DNA from: Pseudomonas oligotrophica
Lineage (GTDB): Bacteria > Pseudomonadota > Gammaproteobacteria > Pseudomonadales > Pseudomonadaceae
Direction of reading: 5' to 3'
Assembly (NCBI RefSeq): GCF_021726475.1
Contig: NZ_JAKJRU010000002.1
Span: forward strand, 496,001-560,000
Length of the DNA stretch: 64,000 nucleotides
The position numbers were made by a program, and so were the translations under genes. Below, piece by piece: positions 54,346 to 60,968 of the stretch (position 1 is the first letter of the stretch; each line of letters starts with the position of its first letter). Below the pieces are notes generated by a model that searched no databases, had not been told where the DNA came from, and saw nothing but the letters and a program-made list of their open reading frames with translations.

Positions 54346-55005
54346 TCACTGCTGGGCGTTGGCGAACAGGATGTTGTTCTCCAGGTGGATGTGCTGCATG
54401 AGGTCGTCACGCAACTCCTCCAGGCCGCGGTAGAGGGCGCGCCAGGTGTTGCAGGCGTGCGGCGGCGGGGTGATGTCGTCGGTGAGGTAGGCGAGCTGGG
54501 CCAGGGCATTGCCGTGCTGGTCGTGCTCGTAGCGCATCACCGAGATCGGGCCGTCGGTCTGCGGCGTGCGGATGCCGCGCTGCAGCATGGGGAACAGCAC
54601 CTGCTCTTCCTTGAGCATGTGGCTTTCGAGCTCCTGCTGCATGTTCCACAGGTGCTCGGCCAGGCCGTTGGGGCAGCCGGGCTTGCTGCCGTGGACCTGC
54701 TCGACGCGGCTGGCGAGGCGGATCAGCTCCGGCAGCTGGTCGCGGTGGCGCTCGTGGAAGCGCTCGAGGAGGTACTCGATCAGCTCGCCGGCGCTCGCCT
54801 GGCGCCAGTCCGGCCCGGCCTGCGCGCTGTGCAGCGCGGCCAGTTCGCCGGCGATGGCCTCGCCATCCAGGCCGCGCTGGGCGGCGGCCTCGCGCAGCGG
54901 CAGGTTGCCGCCGCAGCAGAAGTCGAGGTGGTACTGGCGGAAGATGCGGGTGGCACCGGGAATCGAGCAGGCGAGGGTGCCGAGGGTTTCGTCGAGAAGT
55001 TGCAT
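54346..55005 (-). CDS. dnrN: Iron-sulfur cluster repair di-iron protein DnrN (YtfE/RIC)
   Basis: A 219-aa YtfE/ScdA-type protein that repairs or protects iron-sulfur clusters under nitrosative stress. The N-terminal ScdA_N domain has IFRQYHLDFCCGGNLPLREA; the C-terminal hemerythrin-like domain has the di-iron ligands in ERFHERHRDQLPEL, ESHMLKEEQVLFPML, YEHDQHGNALAQL and HIHLENNILFANA. The sigma54 promoter and NorR boxes lie directly before it. First gene of the dnrN-dnrO pair, divergent from norR, matching the dnrN/norR pairing I know from P. stutzeri. Confidence 0.94.
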   Translation of the reverse strand: MQLLDETLGTLACSIPGATRIFRQYHLDFCCGGNLPLREAAAQRGLDGEAIAGELAALHSAQAGPDWRQASAGELIEYLLERFHERHRDQLPELIRLASRVEQVHGSKPGCPNGLAEHLWNMQQELESHMLKEEQVLFPMLQRGIRTPQTDGPISVMRYEHDQHGNALAQLAYLTDDITPPPHACNTWRALYRGLEELRDDLMQHIHLENNILFANAQQ

Positions 55006-55038
55006 GGCGGTTTCCTGTGGAGGTTTGCCTGTTGCAAC

Positions 55039-55053
55039 GCAACCGACGTGCCA
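55039..55053 (-). promoter_or_regulatory. Sigma54 (-24/-12) promoter of dnrN-dnrO
   Basis: Read on the minus strand, TGGCACGTCGGTTGC matches the consensus TGGCACG-N4-TTGC exactly. The start site would be near 55027 and the dnrN ATG is at 55005. Confidence 0.92.
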
Positions 55054-55093
55054 TCTGCAACTTATTGATTTTTAGTGGCTTGTACATTTGTAT

Positions 55094-55106
55094 GGTTTTT
55101 TTCACC
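55094..55106. promoter_or_regulatory. NorR box 1
   Basis: GGTTTTTTTCACC, that is GGT-N7-ACC, the NorR enhancer core. Centre at 55100, about 47 bp upstream of the -24 element. Confidence 0.82.
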
Positions 55107-55118
55107 GCTGGGGTTTAG

Positions 55119-55131
55119 GGTTTCTGCAACC
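55119..55131. promoter_or_regulatory. NorR box 2
   Basis: GGTTTCTGCAACC, GGT-N7-ACC, centre 25 bp from box 1. Confidence 0.85.
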
Positions 55132-55137
55132 TTGTTA

Positions 55138-55150
55138 GGTAGTTATCACC
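55138..55150. promoter_or_regulatory. NorR box 3, abutting the norR start
   Basis: GGTAGTTATCACC, GGT-N7-ACC, centre 19 bp from box 2. It ends on the base before the norR ATG, covering its ribosome-binding region, so it could also be used for autorepression. Confidence 0.8.
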
Positions 55151-56680
55151 ATGCTTGAAGAAGCCCTGCTGGCCGACCTGATCACCGAATTGCCCAACGC
55201 CGTGCGCCTGCAGCGCCTGGTGCATACCCTGCAGCAGCGCTTTCGCTGCGGCGCCGTGGTGCTGCTGCGGCTGGATGACGACAGCCTGCGCCCGGTGGCG
55301 GCCATCGGCCTGGTGCAGGAGGCGCTCGGCCGGCGTTTCGTGGTCGCCCAGCATCCGCGGCTGGCGGCGATCCTCTCGCAGCGCGAACCGACCTGGTTCG
55401 AGCCCGACAGCCGTCTGCCGGACCCCTACGACGGCCTGCTCGACGAGCACGTCGGCGAGCCCTTGCCGGTGCACGACTGCATGGGCGTCAGCCTCTACGT
55501 CGAGGGCAAGCTGTGGGGTGCACTGACCCTCGATGCGTTGCACGCCGGCACCTTCGACGACGCCGCGCGCCTGGACCTGCAGCGCTTCACGCTGATGATC
55601 GAGGCGGCGGTACGGGTGACCCGGCTGGAGAACGAGAACCGCAGCCTGCGCCTGGCGCGCAGCGACGTCTCGGACGACAGCTTCGATCCCGGCGAGAACG
55701 AGATCCTCGGCCAGAGCGAAGCCATTCGCGGGCTGTTGCGCGAGCTGCAGGTGGTCGCCGATTCCGAGCTGCCGGTGCTGCTGCTCGGCGAGACCGGTGT
55801 CGGCAAGGAGATGTTCGCCCGCTGGCTGCACCGTCATTCGCGCCGGCACAGTAAGCCGCTGGTGCACGTCAACTGTGCCGCGCTGCCCGAGTCGCTGGCC
55901 GAGAGCGAGCTGTTCGGCCATGTGAAGGGCGCCTTCTCCGGCGCCACCACCGACCGCCCCGGGCGCTTCGATGCGGCCAACGGCGGCACGCTGCTGCTAG
56001 ACGAGGTTGGCGAACTGCCGCTGACCGTGCAGGCCAAGCTGCTGCGCACCCTGCAGAACGGCGAGATCCAGCGCCTGGGGGCCGACAAGCCGCGCCAGGT
56101 CGACGTGCGGATCATCGCCGCGACCAATCGCAACCTGCGCGACAGCGTGCGCGACGGGCTGTTTCGCGCCGACCTCTACCACCGGCTGTCGGTCTACCCG
56201 GCGCCGATCCCGCCGCTGCGCGAGCGCGGCAACGACGTGCTGATCCTCGCCGGGCACTTCCTCGAACTGAACCGGGCGCGCCTGGGGCTGCGCAGCGTGC
56301 GCCTGTCGCCGGCGGCCGAACGCGCGCTGCTCGGCTATGCCTGGCCGGGCAACGTACGCGAACTGGAGCACGTGATCAGTCGCGCCGCGCTGCGCCTGCT
56401 CAGCCGCGGCGCCTCGCGCAGCGAGATCCTCACCCTGGAGGCGGACATGCTCGACCTCGACAGCCAGGCCGACCTGCGCATGCCTGTGCCGGCGGAACTG
56501 GTCGAGCCGGTTGCGGGCGAGCCGCTGCTGCCGTTGCGCCAGATCGTCGACGACAGCCAGCGCCGGGCCATCGTCCGGGCCCTGGAGGCGAGCGGCGAGA
56601 ACTGGGCGCAGGCCGCGCGCCTGCTGGACCTGGATCCGAGCAACCTGCACAAGCTGGCACGGCGGCTGAAGCTCAAGTAG
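55151..56680 (+). CDS. norR: NO-responsive sigma54 activator NorR
   Basis: A 509-aa enhancer-binding protein. GAF domain at about 20-165 (NO-binding Fe in the family, with HDCMGVSLYVEGKLWGALTL), AAA+ domain with Walker A GETGVGK at 213-219, sigma54-contact loop GAFSGA at 260-265 (usual form GAFTGA) and Walker B TLLLDEVGEL; Fis-type HTH at the end (NWAQAARLLDLDPSNLHKLA). NO releases the GAF block and the ATPase opens the sigma54 promoter. Divergent from dnrN-dnrO with three binding boxes between. Norr-type genes are also beside nor or hmp genes in other species. Confidence 0.93.
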   Translation: MLEEALLADLITELPNAVRLQRLVHTLQQRFRCGAVVLLRLDDDSLRPVAAIGLVQEALGRRFVVAQHPRLAAILSQREPTWFEPDSRLPDPYDGLLDEHVGEPLPVHDCMGVSLYVEGKLWGALTLDALHAGTFDDAARLDLQRFTLMIEAAVRVTRLENENRSLRLARSDVSDDSFDPGENEILGQSEAIRGLLRELQVVADSELPVLLLGETGVGKEMFARWLHRHSRRHSKPLVHVNCAALPESLAESELFGHVKGAFSGATTDRPGRFDAANGGTLLLDEVGELPLTVQAKLLRTLQNGEIQRLGADKPRQVDVRIIAATNRNLRDSVRDGLFRADLYHRLSVYPAPIPPLRERGNDVLILAGHFLELNRARLGLRSVRLSPAAERALLGYAWPGNVRELEHVISRAALRLLSRGASRSEILTLEADMLDLDSQADLRMPVPAELVEPVAGEPLLPLRQIVDDSQRRAIVRALEASGENWAQAARLLDLDPSNLHKLARRLKLK

Positions 56681-56769
56681 GCGCTTCGTCGCTCACGCCG
56701 GCCGCGCGGGCGATCCCGCAGGCGCCCCGGTGGTCTATCTTCAAAGCCAACCGCTGCGAGGAAACCACC

Positions 56770-56979
56770 ATGGCGCTGGACCTGAAACAGTTCGACGCGT
56801 TGCTCGACGAGGCGCGCGCGCACGCCAACCTGGCCGCCAGCCAGAACGAGCCGCTGCACTACCGCGATGCCTTCGAGGCCAGCCTCAAGGCCATGCGCCT
56901 GCTGGCCGAGGAGTCCGGCGCCTGGCGGCAGATGGTCGCCCGCGCCACCGAGGAGTTCGAGGGCGACGAGGGCATCTGA
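56770..56979 (+). CDS. Small hypothetical protein
   Basis: A 69-aa soluble, helical, acidic protein: MALDLKQFDALLDEARAHAN, then LAASQNEPLHYRDAFEASLK and a Glu-rich end (EEFEGDEGI). GAGGAAA lies before the ATG. No family is recognised. It is between norR and ubiU and could be read through from norR; no ANR/DNR or NorR box lies directly upstream. Confidence 0.6.
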   Translation: MALDLKQFDALLDEARAHANLAASQNEPLHYRDAFEASLKAMRLLAEESGAWRQMVARATEEFEGDEGI

Positions 56980-57027
56980 AGCCCGCTTCGTCGGCTACCG
57001 GCAGCCCGTTCGGGCCGCCGGCCAATC

Positions 57028-57069
57028 TTGACCCCTATCAATGCTGGCCTCCGGCCGGCTCCCTAGACT
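57028..57069 (+). promoter_or_regulatory. ANR/DNR-dependent promoter of ubiU-ubiV-ubiT
   Basis: Box TTGACCCCTATCAA at 57028-57041 (TTGAC-N4-ATCAA, full consensus) and a -10 TAGACT at 57064-57069. The implied start near 57075 puts the box centre at about -41, the class II activation position. Confidence 0.87.
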
Positions 57070-57145
57070 GCCGGCTGTTTTCCCTCCGCCGCATGGGCGC
57101 TCGCGTCCCGTGCGCGCCCGTTTCTCCAAACGTCTAGGAGTTGCC

Positions 57146-58141
57146 ATGCACCTGGTCTGCCCGGCAGGAAGCCTGCCCGCGCTCAAGGCCGCCGTCCAGC
57201 AGGGCGCCGATGCCATCTATGTAGGCTTTCGCGATGACACCAACGCGCGTCACTTCGCCGGCCTCAATCTCGACGACAAGCAGCTCGACAAGGGAATGCA
57301 GCTGATCCGCGAAAAGGGCCGCCAGCTCTATGTGGCGGTCAATACCTATGCCCAGCCCGAAGGCTGGTCGCGCTGGCAGCGCGCGGTGGACCAGGCCGCC
57401 GACCTGGGCGTCGACGCGCTGATCGCCGCCGACCCGGGCGTGCTCGGCTACGCCAGCAAGCGCCATCCGCAGCTCAAGCTGCACCTCTCGGTGCAGGGCT
57501 CGGCGACCAACGCCGCCGCGCTGGGCTTCTACCAGCAACGCTACGGGATCAGCCGCGCGGTGCTGCCGCGCGTGCTGTCGCTCAAGCAGGTCAAGCAGGT
57601 CGCCGCCAGCAGCCCGGTGCCGATCGAGGTGTTCGCCTTCGGCAGCCTGTGCATCATGGCCGAGGGCCGCTGCCACCTGTCGTCCTACCTCACCGGCGAG
57701 TCGCCGAACCTCTGCGGCGTCTGCTCGCCGGCCAAGGCGGTGCGCTGGAGCGACGAGCCCGAGGGGCTGACCTCACGGCTGAACAACGTGCTCATCGATC
57801 GCTACGCCGAAGGCGAGTCGGCCGGCTACCCGACCCTGTGCAAGGGCCGCTTCATGGTCAACGGCAAGCGCTTCCATGCGCTGGAGGAGCCGACCAGCCT
57901 GAACACCCTCGACCTGATTCCGGAGCTGGCCGCCATCGGCGTGACGGCGATGAAGATCGAGGGACGCCAGCGCAGCCCGGCCTATGTCGAGCAGGTCACC
58001 CGTGTCTGGCGCGCCGCGCTGGACAGCTATCTCAAGGCGCCGCAGCGCTATGCGGTGCAGCCGGCCTGGCGCCAGGTGCTGGACGGCCTCTCCGAAGGCT
58101 CGCAGACCACCCTGGGCGCCTACCACCGGGCCTGGCAATGA
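57146..58141 (+). CDS. ubiU: O2-independent ubiquinone hydroxylation protein UbiU
   Basis: UbiU (YhbU, peptidase U32 family) works with UbiV and UbiT to hydroxylate ubiquinone precursors without O2, probably using prephenate. The 331-aa protein has its four FeS ligands at C169, C176, C193 and C232, the same numbers as E. coli. N-terminus MHLVCPAGSLPALKAAVQQG. No protease function is expected. ATG 57146 is used because the upstream in-frame ATG at 57041 would put the FNR-type box inside the gene. Followed by ubiV, 14 bp apart. P. aeruginosa has the same gene set (PA3911-PA3913, from memory), needed for denitrifying growth. Confidence 0.95.
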   Translation: MHLVCPAGSLPALKAAVQQGADAIYVGFRDDTNARHFAGLNLDDKQLDKGMQLIREKGRQLYVAVNTYAQPEGWSRWQRAVDQAADLGVDALIAADPGVLGYASKRHPQLKLHLSVQGSATNAAALGFYQQRYGISRAVLPRVLSLKQVKQVAASSPVPIEVFAFGSLCIMAEGRCHLSSYLTGESPNLCGVCSPAKAVRWSDEPEGLTSRLNNVLIDRYAEGESAGYPTLCKGRFMVNGKRFHALEEPTSLNTLDLIPELAAIGVTAMKIEGRQRSPAYVEQVTRVWRAALDSYLKAPQRYAVQPAWRQVLDGLSEGSQTTLGAYHRAWQ

Positions 58142-58155
58142 ACGAGGACGCCAAC

Positions 58156-59046
58156 ATGAAACTCAGTCTCGGCCCGGTGCTGTTCTACTGGGATCGCAAC
58201 AAGACCCACGACTTCTACGCCAGCATGGCCGAGCAGCCGCTGGACGTGATCTACCTCGGCGAGACGGTCTGCTCCAAGCGCCGCGACATGATGCTCGACG
58301 ACTGGCTGGGCCTGGCCCGCGACATCGCCCGGGTCTCCTCGGCGCAGCTGGTGCTCTCCGGTCTCACCCTGGTCGAGGCCGCCTCGGAATTGTCCAGCCT
58401 GCGCCGCCTGTGCGACAACGGCGAGCTGCTGGTCGAGGCCAACGACATGGGCGCCGTGCAGCTGATGTCCGAGCGCAAGCTGCCCTTCGTCGGCGGGCCG
58501 GCGCTCAACCTGTACAACGGCCATGCGCTGGCCGAGCTGGTGGCCAGCGGCATGCAGCGCTGGGTGCCGCCGGTGGAAGCCTCCGGCCAGCTGATCGGCC
58601 ACACCCTGCGCCAGCTCGACAGCCTCGAGGTGGCACGGCCGGAGGTGGAAATCTTCGCCTACGGGCACCTGCCGCTGGCCTACTCGGCGCGCTGCTTCAC
58701 CGCCCGCGCCGAAAACCGGCCCAAGGACGACTGTCAGTTCTGCTGCCAGAACTACCCCGAGGGCATCCCGCTGCTCAGCCAGGAGAACGCGCCGCTGTTC
58801 ACCATCAACGGCATCCAGACCATGTCCGCCTCGGTCAGCAACCTGCTGGCCGACTACCCGGAGCTGGTCAACGCCGGCGCCGACCTGCTGCGCCTGAGCC
58901 CACGTGCCGAAGGCATGGAACAGGTGATCGCCGCGTTCGACGCGGTGCGCAAGGGTGGACTGCCGCCGCTGGCGGTCGACGGCTGCAATGGCTACTGGCA
59001 CGGCCAGGCCGGCATGCTGCGTGCAGAGGAGGCCGGCCTGTGCTGA
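58156..59046 (+). CDS. ubiV: O2-independent ubiquinone hydroxylation protein UbiV
   Basis: A 296-aa U32-family partner of UbiU. FeS ligands C39 (GETVCSKRR), C180 (YSARCFTAR), C193 and C197 (DDCQFCCQN) agree in number with E. coli UbiV, which confirms the ATG at 58156 (GAGGACG before it) and speaks against the ATG at 58138. GGPALNLYNGHALAEL and FTINGIQTMSASVSN are conserved. UbiU and UbiV form a heterodimer with two 4Fe-4S clusters. Overlaps ubiT by 7 bp. Confidence 0.95.
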   Translation: MKLSLGPVLFYWDRNKTHDFYASMAEQPLDVIYLGETVCSKRRDMMLDDWLGLARDIARVSSAQLVLSGLTLVEAASELSSLRRLCDNGELLVEANDMGAVQLMSERKLPFVGGPALNLYNGHALAELVASGMQRWVPPVEASGQLIGHTLRQLDSLEVARPEVEIFAYGHLPLAYSARCFTARAENRPKDDCQFCCQNYPEGIPLLSQENAPLFTINGIQTMSASVSNLLADYPELVNAGADLLRLSPRAEGMEQVIAAFDAVRKGGLPPLAVDGCNGYWHGQAGMLRAEEAGLC

Positions 59047-59534
59047 ATCCCCGTGCGCACCTGGTCAACCTAGGCAGCCGGCTGCTGCCGCTGGCCGCCC
59101 GTACCCCCTTCCTGCTCCAGCGCCTGGCACTGGAGCGCAGCCTCAACCAGGTCTTCGCCGAGTCGCTGGCCGATGGCGCCTTCGACATGCTCGACGGCCG
59201 CTGGATGAAACTCGAGGTCAGCGATCTCGGCCTGGCCTGGTGCCTGACCTGCCAGGGCGGGCGCCTGCGCATCGCCGAGCAGGCCGCGGTAGAGGTCGCC
59301 ATACGGGGCAACTGGCGCGAATTCCTGCTGCTGGCCAGCCGCCAGGAAGACCCGGACACCCTGTTCTTCCGCCGTCGGCTGATCATCGAAGGTGATACCG
59401 AACTGGGCCTGGCGATCAAGAACCTGATCGATAGCCTGGACCCGGACACCCTGCCGGCCTGGCTGTGGAAGCTGCTGCAGGGAGCCGGCGAGGAAGTCGC
59501 CGCGGCCGGCCGGGCGCAGGCGGCCGGCGCGTGA
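59040..59534 (+). CDS. ubiT: SCP2-domain ubiquinone accessory protein UbiT (GTG start)
   Basis: A 164-aa protein with an SCP2 sterol-binding-like domain (AFDMLDGRWMKLEVSDLGLA, WREFLLLASRQEDPDTLFF, RRRLIIEGDTELGLAIKNLI), which binds the ubiquinone isoprenoid precursors in place of UbiJ when oxygen is absent. The GTG at 59040 overlaps the end of ubiV by 7 bp and has GAGGAGG 7 bp upstream; no ATG fits. Last gene of ubiUVT; a hairpin follows. Confidence 0.92.
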   Translation: MLNPRAHLVNLGSRLLPLAARTPFLLQRLALERSLNQVFAESLADGAFDMLDGRWMKLEVSDLGLAWCLTCQGGRLRIAEQAAVEVAIRGNWREFLLLASRQEDPDTLFFRRRLIIEGDTELGLAIKNLIDSLDPDTLPAWLWKLLQGAGEEVAAAGRAQAAGA

Positions 59535-59540
59535 TCCGAT

Positions 59541-59574
59541 GCGCGGCGGTGCTGGCCCGCCGCGCGCTTTCCTT
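59541..59574. terminator. Terminator after ubiT, shared with the DGC gene
   Basis: Perfect 9-bp stem GCGCGGCGG/CCGCCGCGC (59541-59549 and 59557-59565) followed by GCTTTCCTT. Converging genes end on both sides. Confidence 0.7.
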
Positions 59575-59966
59575 CAGCAGGCCCGCGGGCGCGGGCGCAT
59601 GCGGTCGCTGGCGATGATCGCCTTCATGTCCTCGAACAGGGCGGCAACTTCCTCTTCGCTGCAGTCCTGCCGGTAGCGCTTGCGCAGGCCGTAGCTGCTG
59701 AGCGTCACGTGCACGTCGGGGGTGACCCCGTGCTGTGCCAGGCAGGCACGCGCGCAGTGCAACGGGCAGCCGTCGATGGCGAGGATACGACGGCCGGAGT
59801 GGGCTTTCTTCACCAGTGCCTCGACCCGCCCGCCGACGCCGGCGATGCAGGACATTTCGGCCAGGCCGGCACGATCCAGGCGCACGGCCAGGGTGTTGGC
59901 CATCTGTGCGACATTCGAGCAGCCCGAGCAGGAATACACCAGCGGCCCGTGGGTTGGCGTGGTCAT
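59574..59966 (-). CDS. DGC-domain putative zinc-binding protein
   Basis: A 130-aa soluble protein with the DGC motif IDGCPLHCARACL, plus CSGCSNVAQMAN at the start and a Cys in MSCIAGVGG. The DGC family is predicted to bind zinc through its Cys residues; function is unknown. I choose ATG 59966 (MTTPTHGPLVYSCSGCS) over the in-frame ATG at 59990. An ANR/DNR-like box with a good -10 lies upstream. It is between ubiT and dnrS, on the same strand as dnrS, so it might act in anaerobic metabolism, which is inference. Confidence 0.85.
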   Translation of the reverse strand: MTTPTHGPLVYSCSGCSNVAQMANTLAVRLDRAGLAEMSCIAGVGGRVEALVKKAHSGRRILAIDGCPLHCARACLAQHGVTPDVHVTLSSYGLRKRYRQDCSEEEVAALFEDMKAIIASDRMRPRPRAC

Positions 59967-59998
59967 GAGTGCTCCCGGTGGCTGTGGCAATGCGCGTC

Positions 59999-60040
59999 AG
60001 TATCCGCGCCGGGTGCCGGCGCGTGCATGACTGCGATCAA
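59999..60040 (-). promoter_or_regulatory. ANR/DNR-like promoter of the DGC gene
   Basis: On the minus strand the box at 60040-60027 reads TTGATCGCAGTCAT, one base from TTGAT-N4-GTCAA. A -10, GATACT, is at 60004-59999; the box centre is about 40.5 bp before the implied start near 59993. Confidence 0.68.
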
Positions 60041-60052
60041 GAACGGCGGCGC

Positions 60053-60730
60053 CTACTCGTCGTGCGCGGCCAGTTCCTGGGGATCGAGGATCTCGATGCG
60101 CCGGCGCTCGACCGAGATGGTGCCGGCCTCCACCAGGCGATGGAGGATGCGCGAGAAGGTCTCCGGCTGGATGCCGAGCTTGGAGGCGACCAGGCGCTTG
60201 GGGACGTCGAGGGTCACCACGCCGTCGCGCTCGCCGGCGGACTGCAGCAGGAAGCGCACCACGCGCCGGCTGGCATTGGCCATGGTCAGGGTGTCGATCT
60301 CGACCATCCGCTGGTGCAGGCGCACGCTGAGGGTGGCGAGGATCTCCAGGCAGATGCCGGGCTGCTCCTCGAGGATGCGCCGGTAGTGCGGGCCGTTCAG
60401 ACTGACCGCCAGGCTGGCCTTGAGCGCGGTGGCGCTGACCGGGTAGTAGGGCGTGCCGCGGAACAGCAGTGCCTCGGCGAAGGAGTCGCCGGCGCGCATC
60501 ACCTCGACGAGCTTCTCCTGGCCGTCGCAGACCACGCGATGCAGTTTCACCTGGCCGCTGAACAGGTAGTAGAAGCGGTCGGCCTTGTCGCCCTGATGGA
60601 ACAGCGTGGCGCCGGCCGGCAGGCGTTTCAGGTTGGCCAGCGCACAGACCTCCTGCATCGCGGCATCGGGCAGGCGACTGAACAGGTGGTGGCTGCGCAG
60701 CGCGTTGATCAGGGACATTTCGGTAAGCAT
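60053..60730 (-). CDS. dnrS: Crp/Fnr-family regulator DnrS
   Basis: A 225-aa Dnr-type regulator, similar in plan to dnr in this window but clearly diverged. Sensor domain at 30-130 (LPAGATLFHQGDKADRFYYL), dimer helix TLSVRLHQRMVEIDTLTMAN, HTH with LGIQPETFSRILHRL and the E-xx-SR residues for TTGAT recognition. No Fnr-like Cys cluster. In P. stutzeri I recall dnrS as lying beside the class III ribonucleotide reductase genes, which matches this place. Divergent from nrdD; the signal it senses is not clear. GGGAGGAACG precedes ATG 60730. Confidence 0.88.
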   Translation of the reverse strand: MLTEMSLINALRSHHLFSRLPDAAMQEVCALANLKRLPAGATLFHQGDKADRFYYLFSGQVKLHRVVCDGQEKLVEVMRAGDSFAEALLFRGTPYYPVSATALKASLAVSLNGPHYRRILEEQPGICLEILATLSVRLHQRMVEIDTLTMANASRRVVRFLLQSAGERDGVVTLDVPKRLVASKLGIQPETFSRILHRLVEAGTISVERRRIEILDPQELAAHDE

Positions 60731-60801
60731 CGTTCCTCCCCCGGGCGCAGAAGGGCGCGTTCGGTCGAGGGCATGCTAGGAGGCCGCGCCTGCCCGCTTC
60801 C

Positions 60802-60815
60802 TTGACGCCAGACAA
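60802..60815. promoter_or_regulatory. Degenerate FNR-type box before dnrS
   Basis: Minus strand TTGTCTGGCGTCAA has one good half (GTCAA) and one weak half. With TAGCAT (60778-60773) as -10 the spacing is about 40 bp, so dnrS may be weakly regulated by an FNR-type protein. Tentative. Confidence 0.35.
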
Positions 60816-60871
60816 GTTCGTCGCCTGTGCGCAACTGTCGCGGCGGGAAATTTTCCGGCCTGCCGGCGGAA

Positions 60872-60912
60872 TTGACGGTCATCAATTTATCTGCGGCCCT
60901 TGTGCCTACCAT
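60872..60912 (+). promoter_or_regulatory. ANR/DNR-dependent promoter of nrdD
   Basis: Box TTGACGGTCATCAA at 60872-60885 (full consensus). TACCAT at 60907-60912 is a possible -10, placing the box at about -40. The nrdD GTG is at 60969. Confidence 0.85.
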
Positions 60913-60968
60913 GCACAGCATCTTGTGGTTCCGTTCGTTAATCCAACTAGATGTAGTGAGGAGGCCAG

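Noticed and set aside
58138..58155. Earlier ATG for ubiV overlapping the ubiU stop
   Set aside because: No ribosome-binding site; Cys numbering equal to E. coli UbiV only results from ATG 58156.
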